From: DATBGO01 sp963785765
GTDB taxonomy: Bacteria; Actinomycetota; Actinomycetes; Streptosporangiales; Streptosporangiaceae
Reading direction: 5' to 3'
Assembly (NCBI GenBank): GCA_963785765.1
Contig: CAWAWM010000003.1
Location: 620,001-684,000, forward strand
Length of the DNA stretch: 64,000 nt
Part shown: positions 24,592 to 33,531 of the stretch, in pieces
How positions within the stretch are numbered: position 1 is the stretch's first letter
How the letters are laid out: each line of letters opens with the position of its first letter
The notes under the pieces: generated by a model
The model's input: only the letters and a program-made list of their open reading frames with translations
Database searches by the model: none
What the model was told of the DNA's origin: nothing
Translations under genes and position numbers: made by a program

Positions 24592-25449
24592 TTAGGTGCT
24601 GCCCGCCGCGGTGACGAAGTCGATCAGTTCCTCAACCCGGCCGAGGAACTCGGGTTCCAGGTCCGCGAAACTTCGCACCGAGCCGAGGATGCGCTGCCAG
24701 GCCGCGGCGGTATCCGGCCGCCATCCGAGTTCCCGCGCGACGCCTTCCTTCCACGGTGAGCCGGGCGGAATCCGCGGCCAGCTGCCGATCCCCAGCGCCG
24801 ACGGCTTCACCGCCGCCCAGACGTCGATGAACGGGTGCCCCACGATCAGGACGTGCGGTGACCGTATCCGGGCGGCGATCCTGGTCTCCTTCGAGCCCGC
24901 TACCAGGTGGTCGACGAGAACGCCGAGCCTGCGCACCGGCCCGGGCGCGAAGTCATCGACGATCGCGGGCAGGTCGTCGATGCCGCCCAGATACTCCACG
25001 ACCACCCCGACGTCGCGCAGGTCGTCACCCCAGATCCGCTCGACGAGCTCGGCATCGTGGCGGCCCTCCACGTAGATCCGGCTGGCCCGGGCCACCTTGG
25101 CGCGGCTGCGCGGTGCGGCAATCGATCCCGAAGCGGTCCGCGGTGCCGTCCCGGCCGCGCCGCCCGGCGCACCCGGCCCGGGCGGCCGGGCGGAGGCGGG
25201 CCTGACCAGCATGACCGGCTTGCCCTCCAGCAGGAACGGGGCCGGGCTGAGCGGGAACACGCGCTGACGGCCGTGCCGGTCCTCCAGCGTGACGGCGTCC
25301 TTCTCGCAGCAGATCACGGCCCCGCAGAACTCGCCTGCGGCATCTTCGACGACCAGCCCGCGGTCCGCGGGCACCCGCGGCAGCTGCGGCGGCTCGAAAC
25401 GGCGGCGTCCCGTCGCGAGGACGTCCGGGTCGTACTGCCTGCTCCGCAC
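24592..25449 (-). CDS. DUF3097 family protein
   Basis: 285 residues from GTG 25449 with GAGGAGGG six bases upstream. DUF3097 is a conserved actinobacterial family of unknown function; recognised here by YDPDVLATGRRR near the start, GAVICCEKDAVTLEDRHGRQ, RIYVEGRHDAELVERIWGDD, GVVVEYLGGIDDLPAIVDDF, LVDHLVAGSKETRIA and HVLIVGHPFIDVWAAVKP. The central acidic/His segments resemble a TOPRIM-like fold (EGRHDAE, then VDHLVAGSKE), an inference from pattern only. Divergent from the quinone-reductase-like gene. Confidence 0.88.
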   Translation of the reverse strand: MRSRQYDPDVLATGRRRFEPPQLPRVPADRGLVVEDAAGEFCGAVICCEKDAVTLEDRHGRQRVFPLSPAPFLLEGKPVMLVRPASARPPGPGAPGGAAGTAPRTASGSIAAPRSRAKVARASRIYVEGRHDAELVERIWGDDLRDVGVVVEYLGGIDDLPAIVDDFAPGPVRRLGVLVDHLVAGSKETRIAARIRSPHVLIVGHPFIDVWAAVKPSALGIGSWPRIPPGSPWKEGVARELGWRPDTAAAWQRILGSVRSFADLEPEFLGRVEELIDFVTAAGST

Positions 25450-25655
25450 CGTTAGCCCTCCTCGACGATCGGGCCGCCGGGCCGGCCGGGAAGATCGGGC
25501 CCGCCCGGCCGGGAACCGGACAGCTCAGGCCCAAGGCCCAGGCATCCTCCCGGACCCAGGAAAATACCGCACCCGGCCCCCGGGCCCCGATTGCCACTCC
25601 GCTCGCGCCCCGGCCAGACAGGAATGGACGTGCCACCGCCGGTGTTCGCGCTGCC

Positions 25656-26603
25656 ATGCCAGCCGTCGTGATCGCGACCGCCTTCGGCGGCCCGGAAGTG
25701 CTGTCCGTGACCGATCAGCCCACCGCCGAGCCCGGCGCCGGTGAGGCCCGCGTTGCGGTCCGGGCCGCGGGTGTTAACCCAGTGGACTGGAAGCTCTACA
25801 GCGGAGCGTTCGGCACCGACCCGGCGCAGCTGCCGATCCGGCCCGGCGCGGAGGCAGCGGGCGTGGTGACGGCGGCCGGCCCGGACGCGTTGGGTCCGGC
25901 CGGACCGGTCGCGCCCGGCGATGAGGTGATCGCGTTCCGCGCGCCCGGTGCCTACGCCGCCGAGCTGGTGGTGCCGGCCCGCGCCCTGGTGCCCAAGCCG
26001 GCCGCGCTGGACTGGGCGCAGGCCGGCGGGCTGATGCTCACCGGCGTGACCGCCTGGCACGCGCTGGCCGCCACGGACTTGCAGCCGGGCGACACGGTGC
26101 TGATCCATGGCGGCGCTGGCGGGGTAGGTGTGATGGCCGTGCAGCTCGCCGTCGGCCGCGGCGCGACGGTGGTGGCCACGGCCAGCCAGGCACACCACGA
26201 TTTCCTGCGCGGCCTGGGGGCCGTGCCGGTGACTTACGGGGGCGGACTGGCCGAGCGGGTCCGGGCCGCCGCGCCGGGCGGGGTCGGCGCCGCGCTGGAC
26301 CTGATCGGCACCGATGAGGCCATCGATGTCTCGCTTGAGCTCGTCGCTGACCGGGCGCGGATCGCCACCGTTGCGGCGTTCGCGCGCGGGCAGCAGGCAG
26401 GCATCAAGGTCCTCGGCGGCGCACCGGGCGCGGACCCGGGCACCGAGATCCGCGACGCCGCCCGCCTGGCGCTGACGCGGCTGGCCCAGGCTGGGACCCT
26501 GCGGGTCTTCGTCACCAAGACGTTCCCGCTCGCTGACGTCGCCGCCGCCCACCGCGAGATCATGAAAGGCCACGCGACCGGCAAGATCGCGCTGATCGTG
26601 TAG
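25656..26603 (+). CDS. NAD(P)H quinone oxidoreductase-like, MDR superfamily
   Basis: 315 residues. Zinc-free medium-chain reductase: GVNPVDWKLYSGAF (conserved NxxD near the active site), PGAEAAGVV, GDEVIAFRAPGAYAEL-type region, LMLTGVTAWHAL, and the Rossmann motif GGAGGVGVMAVQLA. C-terminal segment AAAHREIMKGHATGKIAL is typical of quinone reductase-like proteins. Reduces quinones or enals with NADPH in the cytosol. Isolated gene; followed by a GC-rich tandem-repeat array. Confidence 0.88.
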   Translation: MPAVVIATAFGGPEVLSVTDQPTAEPGAGEARVAVRAAGVNPVDWKLYSGAFGTDPAQLPIRPGAEAAGVVTAAGPDALGPAGPVAPGDEVIAFRAPGAYAAELVVPARALVPKPAALDWAQAGGLMLTGVTAWHALAATDLQPGDTVLIHGGAGGVGVMAVQLAVGRGATVVATASQAHHDFLRGLGAVPVTYGGGLAERVRAAAPGGVGAALDLIGTDEAIDVSLELVADRARIATVAAFARGQQAGIKVLGGAPGADPGTEIRDAARLALTRLAQAGTLRVFVTKTFPLADVAAAHREIMKGHATGKIALIV

Positions 26604-26618
26604 CGCCGGCCTCGCCGG

Positions 26619-26755
26619 GTTGCCCGGCCCCGCCGGGTCGCCCGGCCCCGCCAGGTCGCCCGGCCCCGCCGTGATGCCCGGCCCGCCAGGTCGCCCGGCC
26701 CCGCCGTACTGCCCGGCCCGCCGGGTCGCCCGGCCCCGCCGGGTCGTCCGGTCCT
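26619..26755. repeat. GC-rich degenerate tandem repeat between genes
   Basis: About eight variable copies of a GGTCGCCCGGCCCCGCC-like unit of 15-18 bp fill the gap between the quinone reductase and asparaginase genes. There are no conserved spacers, so it is not a CRISPR array. It is open in one frame as a Pro/Gly-rich stretch, which makes the asparaginase frame appear longer than it is. Confidence 0.8.
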
Positions 26756-26811
26756 GGCAGGATGATCGGCATGCTGTTGCTGGCTACCGGGCGGACCCCG
26801 GGGACCCGGCC

Positions 26812-27816
26812 GTGAGTACCGGCCACCATCCGCCCGCTGATCGGGTCGTGCTCTTCGCGCTCGGCGGCACGATCTCGATGACCGGCCAGGACGGCCGTGG
26901 CGTGATCGCCCGCCTGACCGGAAAAGACCTGGCCGGCAGCGTCGAGGCGGTCGGCACCGGCGGGATTGAGGTCCGCGATGCGGCGGCCGTGCCCAGCGCG
27001 GACCTGTCGTTCGGCGACATCCTCGACGTGACTGGCGAGGCGGCGGCCGCCGTGCGCGCGGGCGCGGCCGGCATCGTGCTCACCCAGGGCACGGACACGC
27101 TGGAGGAAACAGCCTTCCTGGTCGACTCGGTGTGGCCCCATGACGCGCCGTTCGTGCTCACCGGCGCGATGCGCAACCCGACCCTCCCTGGTGCCGACGG
27201 CCCGGCGAACCTGCAGGCGGCCGTCGCGGTCGCCGCCTCCCGCGCGGCCCGCGGTCGCGGCGCGCTGGTGGTGTTCAGCGACGACATCCACGCCGCGAGG
27301 TATGTCCGCAAGACGCACAGCACGAGCACCGCGACGTTCTCCTCGCCCGACACCGGCGCGATCGGCCACGTCGTCGAGCGGGTGCCCAGGTTCCTCGCGC
27401 AGGTCAGCCGGCGCACGCCGATCACCGGCATCGCCACCGGCCGGCTGGCCGCGACCAGGATCGCGCTCTACACGATGACGCTCGACGACGACGGGACGCT
27501 GCTCGGCCAGATCGCCGGCCGCTATCAAGGTCTGGTCGTGGCCGGATTCGGTGTCGGCCATGTTCCCGCCGTGCTCGCGCCGGTCCTCGGCGACCTCGCC
27601 ACTGCCATGCCGGTGGTCCTGACCTCGCGGACCGGCGCGGGGCCGGTGCTCACCGATACCTACGGCGCGATCGGTTCCGAGCGCGATCTTCGCGACCGCG
27701 GCCTGATCAGCGGCGGCTTCGTGCACCCCTATAAGGCCCGGGTGCTGCTGCGTCTGCTGATTGCCCAAGGTGCCCCGGTGAGCGCCGTGGCCAGCGCTTT
27801 CGCCGAGCTGGGCTGA
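26812..27816 (+). CDS. L-asparaginase (type I/II fold)
   Basis: 334 residues from GTG 26812; the open frame reaches back through the tandem repeats but family similarity begins at RVVLFALGGTISMTG. Converts asparagine to aspartate and ammonia. First catalytic Thr in GGTIS (Thr20), second active-site motif LTQGTDTLEE (Thr94, Asp95), conserved GAMRNPTLPGADGPANL and the C-terminal GGFVHPYKARVLLRLLIA. No signal peptide, so cytosolic. No clear ribosome site. Ammonia production links it loosely to the urease and agmatine genes further on. Confidence 0.9.
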   Translation: MSTGHHPPADRVVLFALGGTISMTGQDGRGVIARLTGKDLAGSVEAVGTGGIEVRDAAAVPSADLSFGDILDVTGEAAAAVRAGAAGIVLTQGTDTLEETAFLVDSVWPHDAPFVLTGAMRNPTLPGADGPANLQAAVAVAASRAARGRGALVVFSDDIHAARYVRKTHSTSTATFSSPDTGAIGHVVERVPRFLAQVSRRTPITGIATGRLAATRIALYTMTLDDDGTLLGQIAGRYQGLVVAGFGVGHVPAVLAPVLGDLATAMPVVLTSRTGAGPVLTDTYGAIGSERDLRDRGLISGGFVHPYKARVLLRLLIAQGAPVSAVASAFAELG

Positions 27817-28098
27817 CCAGAAAATACCAGTTCGTGCCCGTCTGAACAGATTTATTTTTGTTAAACCGCAGACAAGGGGCGCTCTGACCAAGCACCGTGG
27901 ATACGGGCAGCAGGGTATTAAACACCCACGAGGCGAGCGGAGCGCGCCCCTGCTGGCGCCGCAGACACTGATCATTCCGCCTCAGTCATCACCAGGAACC
28001 CGGACAGCGCTATGCGCGCTGCCCGGCTCCAGAGAGCGGAGAGGAAGGAGGCCGCCGCTGGACCCTCGAGGTCATTGCACCCTAACTAAGGAGAACTG
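27817..28098 (+). promoter_or_regulatory. Structured leader before an NlpC/P60 gene (unassigned)
   Basis: 282 bp without a gene. After an AT-rich block (GATTTATTTTTGTTAAAC) comes a closed structure: AGGGGCGC (27875-27882) pairs with GCGCCCCT (27944-27951), enclosing a small hairpin GGGT/ACCC (27913-27927). A second hairpin CAGCGC/GCGCTG follows near 28007-28024. Cell-wall hydrolase genes in actinobacteria often carry c-di-AMP (ydaO) riboswitches, but the core ydaO element GGGGTGAATC is absent, so I leave it unassigned. Confidence 0.4.
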
Positions 28099-28575
28099 AT
28101 GCTCCACCGCAAGTTCGTGATCATGGTGACCCTGGCGCTGACATCGCTGGCTTTTGCCGTTACCTTCGCTGCCGGGCCTGCCCAGGCGACGACCCGCACG
28201 GCCCGGCACACGATGCGCTCCCTCGCCTACAAGTACGCCGTCGCGCAACGCGGTAAATGGTACTGCTGGGGAGGTGCCGGGCCGTCCTGCTACGACTGCT
28301 CTGGACTCGTTTATGCCGCCTATCGGCACGTTCACATCTGGCTGGGCCGGACCACCTACGACATGCTGCACAGCGGCCGGCTGATCCGCATCCGCCATTC
28401 GCAGGTGCGCCCCGGGGACCTGGCCTTCTACGGCACCGGGCACGTCGAACTCGTCTCGGGCCCGCACAGCACGTTCGGTGCGCACGACACCGGCACCCGG
28501 ATCGGCTGGATCAAGACCAACGCGTACTGGCACCCCACTGCCTACTACCGCGTCAAGGGTGCGCTGCGTACCTAG
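28099..28575 (+). CDS. Secreted NlpC/P60 peptidoglycan hydrolase
   Basis: 158 residues. Signal peptide with cleavage after AQA (residue 30). NlpC/P60 papain-like domain: nucleophile Cys67 in YDCSGLVYAAY, His115 in GTGHVELV, and RPGDLAFYG between them. A single catalytic domain without binding repeats makes it a short member. It cleaves peptide cross-links in the wall, typically between D-Glu and the diamino acid. AAGGAG precedes the ATG. The unusually long structured leader suggests post-transcriptional control. Confidence 0.9.
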   Translation: MLHRKFVIMVTLALTSLAFAVTFAAGPAQATTRTARHTMRSLAYKYAVAQRGKWYCWGGAGPSCYDCSGLVYAAYRHVHIWLGRTTYDMLHSGRLIRIRHSQVRPGDLAFYGTGHVELVSGPHSTFGAHDTGTRIGWIKTNAYWHPTAYYRVKGALRT

Positions 28576-28743
28576 CAGGCTGGCACACCACTGAGCCAAT
28601 GAGCGACCGGGCGCGATGATCTATCTTTTCCAACCTACGCCAGCGCCGGCCGGAAGCAGCCCCGGAAAACTGCTCCTCCGGCGCCGACGTGATCCCTAGG
28701 GCGTACGCTCGGTCTGCTCAGGCGCTTGTCGTGGTGGAGGATC

Positions 28744-29367
28744 ATGTACATCACTGCCACCGAGGAGGACCGGCTCAGGGTCTTCGTGGCGGCGCAGCTT
28801 GCCCGCCGGTCGCGGGCCGACGGCCTCAAGCTCAATGCTCCGGAAGCCACCGCCCTGATCTGCGACGAGATGCACCGCGCGGCCAGGGCCGGCGCCGCAC
28901 GGGAAGAGGTGCTGGCCGCCGGGCGGGCCGCTGTCGACGTCGCTGACCTGATGGACGGCGTCGCCGCGCTCATCCCGGAGGTCCGCCTGGAAGTGCTGCT
29001 GGCCGACGGGACCCGGCTAGTGCTGCTGCGTGATATCTGGGCCGGCCCCGGCGATCCAGCCGGGCGTCCAGGCGAGGTCCGCAGCGTCGGCCCAGCCGGG
29101 CGTCCAGGCGAGATTCGCAGCCCCGACCGCGACGTCGCAATGGCCCCGGGCAGGCCCCGGCTGAGCCTGCAGGTGACGAACGGGTCGGCTCGGCCGGTCC
29201 GGGTGTCGTCGCATTATCCTTTCTGGCGGGTCAACCCCCGGCTCGAGTTCGACCGGGCCGCAGCGCAGGGATACCGGCTTGACCTCCCTGCGGGCTCATC
29301 GATCCGGTGGGCTCCCGGTGAGATCCGGCAGGTGGACCTGGTCAGGTACGCGGCTGGTGCGAGCTGA
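28744..29367 (+). CDS. ureAB: Fused urease gamma-beta subunit
   Basis: 207 residues from ATG 28744. Residues 1-100 are UreA-like (DRLRVFVAAQLARRSRADGL, KLNAPEATALICDEMH, GVAALIPEVRLEVLLADGTR). A linker containing a 12-residue duplication (PAGRPGE(V/I)RS, 36-bp DNA repeat at 29056-29121) leads to a UreB-like part, VSSHYPFWRVNPRLEFDRAA, then GYRLDLPAGSSIRWAPGEIR. Gamma-beta fusions occur naturally in some bacteria, but sequence is divergent here. The stop overlaps the ureC start by 1 nt. No ureD, E, F or G genes follow in the window, so nickel loading would need genes elsewhere. Confidence 0.85.
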   Translation: MYITATEEDRLRVFVAAQLARRSRADGLKLNAPEATALICDEMHRAARAGAAREEVLAAGRAAVDVADLMDGVAALIPEVRLEVLLADGTRLVLLRDIWAGPGDPAGRPGEVRSVGPAGRPGEIRSPDRDVAMAPGRPRLSLQVTNGSARPVRVSSHYPFWRVNPRLEFDRAAAQGYRLDLPAGSSIRWAPGEIRQVDLVRYAAGAS

Positions 29368-31117
29368 TGGCACGGCCGGGGATGCCGCAGGCCAGCTACA
29401 GCAGGCGTCTTGGCCCGACTACCGGTGACCGGGTCCGGCTCGCCGACACCAGCCTCTGGCTACGCGTTGAGGACGACCACGTCGGCTATGGCGACGAGCC
29501 GCTGTGGGGCTACGGCAAGAACATCAGGTCCCGGATGACCCAGGACGACAGCGCCACCACGGCCAGCGAGCTGGACGTGCTGATCGCGGGCGTGCTCGTG
29601 GTCGATCCGCTGATCGGCGTAGTGAAGACCAATATCGGGATCAAGGACGGCCGCATCGCCGGTCTCGGGCGGGCCGGCAATCCCGACATCACCGCGGGGG
29701 TCGACCTGACCATCGGGCCCAACACGCTGCCGGTCATGGGATACGGCCTGATCGCCACCGCCGGGGCCATCGACTCGCACGTCCACCTCATCACGCCCCG
29801 CCTCGCCCCGGTCGCACTGTCAGCGGGCGTCACTACCCTGATCACTGCCGGATTCGAGGAACCGCCGTCCGCCATGGCCGCCACGTTCCGCGCCTTCGAG
29901 CAACTGCCGCTGAACCTCGGCTTGCAGGCAAGCGCCAGGACCGAGGGCCAGCCAGCAGTGGAGCGGGTCATCGAGGCGGGCGCGATCGGCCTGAAGATCC
30001 ACGAGGACTGGGGCGCTTACCCGGAGATCATCGACGCGGTGCTGGGCATCGCGGGCCAGTACGACGTCGCCGTCGCCCTGCACACCGACGGGCTCAATGA
30101 GTCCGGCGAGCTCGAGGACACGGTGGCCGCGATCGGCGGGCGGGCCGTACACGCGTATCACGTCGAAGGGTCCGGCGGCGGCCACATCCCCGACCTGATC
30201 GGGCTGGTCCGCGAGCCCAACATCATCTGCTCCTCAACTACGCCGACGATTCCGTTCGGGGCCGCCGCCGCCGCCGAGCACCCGGAGATGATCCTCCTCG
30301 TGCACGGCGGCTCCCCCGCCGATCCTGATGACCTCGACCTGGCCGCCGAGCGCGTGCATCCGGCCACGATGGCGGCCGAGGGCCCGCTACATGAGCTCGG
30401 CGGAATCAGCATCATCAACAGCGACTCCCAGGGCATGGGCCGGATCGGCGAGACGGTCCGGCGGACCTGGCAGCTTGCGCATGCGATGAAGGCCTGGCGA
30501 TCCGGCGAAGCCGGCCAGGGCTGGCCGGATGCCCCGGCGGTGCGTCGCCTGCTCGCGCGCCCGGCGGGCTCGCGCACCGATGACGGCCTCGGCGACGACG
30601 ACAACGAGCGGGTACTTCGTTATCTCGCCAAATACACCGTTCGCCGGCCCTGACCCATGGCATCGGGGCGGACGTGGGGACGCTGGCCCCCGGACGCATC
30701 GCGGACATCGTGCTCTGGCAGCCTGCCTACTTCGGCGTGCGTCCAGAGCTGATCTTGAAGGCCGGCCATTTCGCCTGGGGCCCGCTCGGCGAGGGGAACG
30801 CCAGCGTCGAGGGTGCCGAGCCCCGGCGCTATGGACCGCACTGGGGCGGCTACGGCCTGGCCGCGTCCTCGCTGTCGGTGACGTTCGTGTCCGCGGCCGC
30901 CGTTGAGGCCGGGATAGCGCGGCGGCTCGGCAGCAGCCGGCGGTTCGCGGCGGTCGCGGGCACCCGCTCGGTCCGGCGGGCCGACCTGATCGCGGGCCGG
31001 GCCTGCCCGCAGATCGCCGTCGATCCCGGTGACGGCACGGTCAGCCTGGACGGCCGGGTGCTGGCCGCCCGGCCGGTGGCCGAGGTCCCGCTGTCCCGCC
31101 GCTACCTGCTGGCCTGA
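29367..31117 (+). pseudogene. ureC: Urease alpha subunit, broken by one frameshift
   Basis: Read through, this is a full-length UreC of about 570 residues. Nickel ligands are present: His138/His140 (SHVH), carbamylated Lys210 and His212 in GLKIHEDWG, His239 in LHTDGLNESGE, His265 in HVEGSGGGH, Asp353 in NSDSQGMGR. At about 30641-30643 one base is missing: the frame ends KYTVRRP and stop (30651), while the other frame carries on PALTHGIGADVG, then RIADIVLW to YLLA. The mobile-flap Cys (Cys319 in Klebsiella) is Val312. Either a decayed gene or a sequencing error; no slippery site is seen. The open pieces are 29367-30653 and about 30644-31117. Confidence 0.75.
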
Positions 31118-31130
31118 CCCGCCTGACCCG

Positions 31131-31165
31131 CCCGATGAACCGGATGAACCGGATGAACCGGATGA
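31131..31165 (+). repeat. 9-bp tandem repeat before agmatine deiminase
   Basis: About four copies of GATGAACCG lie directly before the gene; the last is altered to GATGAAGGAG and supplies the ribosome binding site. Copy changes would shift spacing of any upstream promoter. Confidence 0.75.
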
Positions 31166-31177
31166 AGGAGCCTGATC

Positions 31178-32212
31178 GTGACCGAGATCAGCACGCCGAA
31201 GGCTGACGGATTCCGGATGCCTGCGGAGTGGGCACCGCATCAGTGCTGCCTGATGGCCTGGCCGACCCGGCGCAGCCTGTGGGCCGGCCTGTTCGAGCAG
31301 GCGAAGCTCGACTACGCCGAGATCGCCCGGACCGTGGCCGGATTCGAGCCGGTCGTGATGATCTGCCGCCCCGGCGATGCCGCCGAGGTCCACGACCGGT
31401 GCGGTGCCGGCGTGGAACCCGTCACGATCGAGATCGACGACTCCTGGACGCGAGACAGCGGCCCGGTCTTCGTGACGAACGACCACGGCGAAGTCGCCGT
31501 CACGGACTTCAGGTTCAATGCCTGGGGCGGCAAGTACCCGCCCTGGGACCACGACGCCGCCCTCGGCCGGGCCTTCGCTGACCTGCTCGGATGCAGGCGT
31601 TACGCGGCACCGATCGTCCTGGAGGGCGGGGCGTTCTTCGTCGACGGCGAAGGGACGCTGGTCACCACCGAGGGACCGGTGCTGGACCCGAACCGGAACC
31701 CGGGCCTCACCAAGGCCGCGTTCGAGCGGGTCGTCGACGACTACCTCGGCGCACAGCACGTCGTGTGGCTGGTCGCCGCACCGGACCGGGACACCGATGG
31801 CCACATCGACGGGGTAGCCCAGTACGCCCGGCCTGGCGGGCTGCTGCTGCTGATCCCGGCCGACCCGGGCGACGACAACTTCTCCTTCGCCAGGGAAAAC
31901 CTGGACCGGCTGCGCAACGCCACAGACGCCGCCGGGCGTCCCTTTGACACCATTCCGTTCGACGTCACAGGCACGGCCTGGGCGGGCCGCGACCGGGTCG
32001 AGGTGCCGTACCTCAACTGCTACCTGGCCAATGGCGCGGTCATCGTGCCGCTCGCGGGAGCGCCGTCGGATGAGGCCGCGCTCGGGCGGCTGCGGCAGGT
32101 GTTCCCCGATCGCAGCGTTGTCGGTGTTCCCGGGGCCACCCTGTCCTACGGCGGCGGCGGGCCGCACTGCATCACCCAGCAGATGCCGATCGGCAGGCCG
32201 GTCACGGGCTGA
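31178..32212 (+). CDS. aguA: Agmatine deiminase
   Basis: 344 residues from GTG 31178, with GAAGGAG at 31164-31170. Hydrolyses agmatine to N-carbamoylputrescine and ammonia. Family landmarks: MPAEWAPHQCCLMAWPTR, DDSWTRDSGPVF (Asp/Arg pocket), NAWGGKYPPWDHD, LEGGAFFVDGEGT, DTDGHIDGVAQYARPG (Asp205, His209) and the nucleophile Cys332 in GGGGPHCIT. Length is normal. It lies 60 bp after the broken ureC, so the two nitrogen-releasing functions may be coexpressed. No N-carbamoylputrescine amidase gene is in the window. Confidence 0.9.
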   Translation: MTEISTPKADGFRMPAEWAPHQCCLMAWPTRRSLWAGLFEQAKLDYAEIARTVAGFEPVVMICRPGDAAEVHDRCGAGVEPVTIEIDDSWTRDSGPVFVTNDHGEVAVTDFRFNAWGGKYPPWDHDAALGRAFADLLGCRRYAAPIVLEGGAFFVDGEGTLVTTEGPVLDPNRNPGLTKAAFERVVDDYLGAQHVVWLVAAPDRDTDGHIDGVAQYARPGGLLLLIPADPGDDNFSFARENLDRLRNATDAAGRPFDTIPFDVTGTAWAGRDRVEVPYLNCYLANGAVIVPLAGAPSDEAALGRLRQVFPDRSVVGVPGATLSYGGGGPHCITQQMPIGRPVTG

Positions 32213-32455
32213 TCCTGAGCGGCCCGAAATCCGTCACTGATGGAATCAGGGCCATCACGTAACGCGTTGATTGTGGTGAGTGCTGGGCACCAGGTTCCAC
32301 TTCCGGCACTCTCGACATGTCACGCCCCCGAGCGAGGCACGGCCGCACCGGACCTGCCGCCCGGCTCAGCCCGGCCTGGTTCGCGAGCTGATCAACCCAC
32401 GACAAACCGGCTCGACGCTCCGCCACGCCCTCGCTCATGTCGACGGGAAACGACG

Positions 32456-33337
32456 ATGCGCTGCTGGCGTCCTGGGCTCGGCCCGCTGTCCTCGCATGTC
32501 CGGTTCTCCGGCTGGCCCGCGCAGCTGGCCAGACGGCGCCGCCTGGCCGCCGCCGTCACGGGCGTCGGCGCGCTGGTACTCACCCTGCTGGGGGTGGCCG
32601 CGGCCAGCGTCCTGGCGGGCCCCGGCGCACCGAGCGCCGCCGCCAGGCAGCCGGCCCGGCTGCCCGGGCCCGTGCGCCACGCAGCAGCGATCGTGGCCGG
32701 TCCGGTCCGCACCCGAGTGCTCCGCACGTCCTGCCGCTCGGTGGCACATATCGGCGACTCGACCTCCGTGGGCCTGATCTCGCCCGAGTCCCTGCCTGAC
32801 CCGGCCCAGCGGCTGGCCGCCCGCTACGCAGCCGTCGGCGTGCGGCACCTGCGGGTAAACGCCTCGGGCGGGCGCTCGATCGTGGAGGTGCTGCCCGGTC
32901 AGGTCAACGGCTACCAGGTGGCCGCCCGGTGGCGGAGCGAGGGCTACCGCGGCTGCTGGGTCGTTGCGCTCGGCACCAACGACACGGCCAACGTCGCCGT
33001 CGGCTCGGCCGTCGGGCGGATGGCCCGGATCGGGCGGATGATGTCGGTGGCCCATGGCGAGCCGGTTATGTGGGTCACTACGCGGACCCTTCTGGCCAGC
33101 GGTCCCTGGTCGGAGTCCGACATGCAGCTCTGGAATGACGCGCTGCGGCGCGCCTGTGCCATTTACCCGAACCTGCGGATCTTCGACTGGTCATCGGTCG
33201 CCAATCCCGGCTGGTACATCTCGGACGGGATCCACTACACCCCGGCCGGCTACGCGGCTCGGAGCCAGGCCATTGCCGATGCCCTGGCCAGGGCATTCCG
33301 GCCGGGCGGGGCCAGCCGCAGTTGCGTGGTCCGGTAG
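32456..33337 (+). CDS. Membrane-anchored SGNH-like protein
   Basis: 293 residues from ATG 32456; the upstream open frame is poor. One N-terminal membrane span (LAAAVTGVGALVLTLLGVAA) and an extracytoplasmic domain opening HIGDSTS (Ser102 in the GDS motif), then GGRSIVEVLPGQVNGYQVA, VALGTND and DGIHYTPAGY with the Asp-x-x-His pair. This is the same type of SGNH domain as the C-terminus of the following acyltransferase gene, clearly a paralogue. SGNH domains transfer or remove acyl groups on surface glycans. Probably acts on cell-surface polysaccharide together with the next protein. Confidence 0.8.
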   Translation: MRCWRPGLGPLSSHVRFSGWPAQLARRRRLAAAVTGVGALVLTLLGVAAASVLAGPGAPSAAARQPARLPGPVRHAAAIVAGPVRTRVLRTSCRSVAHIGDSTSVGLISPESLPDPAQRLAARYAAVGVRHLRVNASGGRSIVEVLPGQVNGYQVAARWRSEGYRGCWVVALGTNDTANVAVGSAVGRMARIGRMMSVAHGEPVMWVTTRTLLASGPWSESDMQLWNDALRRACAIYPNLRIFDWSSVANPGWYISDGIHYTPAGYAARSQAIADALARAFRPGGASRSCVVR

Positions 33338-33422
33338 GCATCCGGCCCACCCGCCGCGGGCAGAACGGACGAATAGCCCGCCGATACGGAGCCAATCTGG
33401 TTCCGTATCTTGCCGACTACAA

Positions 33423-33439
33423 TACGTAATCATTATGTA
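33423..33439 (+). promoter_or_regulatory. Quasi-palindrome over a possible -10 element
   Basis: TACGTAAT-C-ATTATGTA, one mismatch in 8-bp arms, AT-rich in a GC-rich setting and overlapping TACAAT (33418-33423), a possible -10 of the acyltransferase gene. No adjacent regulator gene suggests which protein binds. Confidence 0.35.
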
Positions 33440-33531
33440 ACTCTGGGTAGTGACCCTGCTGCCGCGCGAAACCGGGGCGCGCCGGACAGTCGGTTTCCGG
33501 CGGGCCGGACCGCGGCAAGGGGGAACGAACC

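Noticed and set aside
26619..26755. CRISPR-like array
   Set aside because: Units are contiguous and degenerate without spacers, no cas genes are near; it is a minisatellite. The same applies to the other tandem arrays.
27817..28098. ydaO-type c-di-AMP riboswitch before the NlpC/P60 gene
   Set aside because: Gene context fits, but the conserved GGGGTGAATC-like core and its flanking helices are absent.
30635..30655. Programmed frameshift in ureC
   Set aside because: No slippery heptamer, no strong hairpin or pause site immediately after, and frameshifting is not known for this gene; mutation or sequencing error is simpler.
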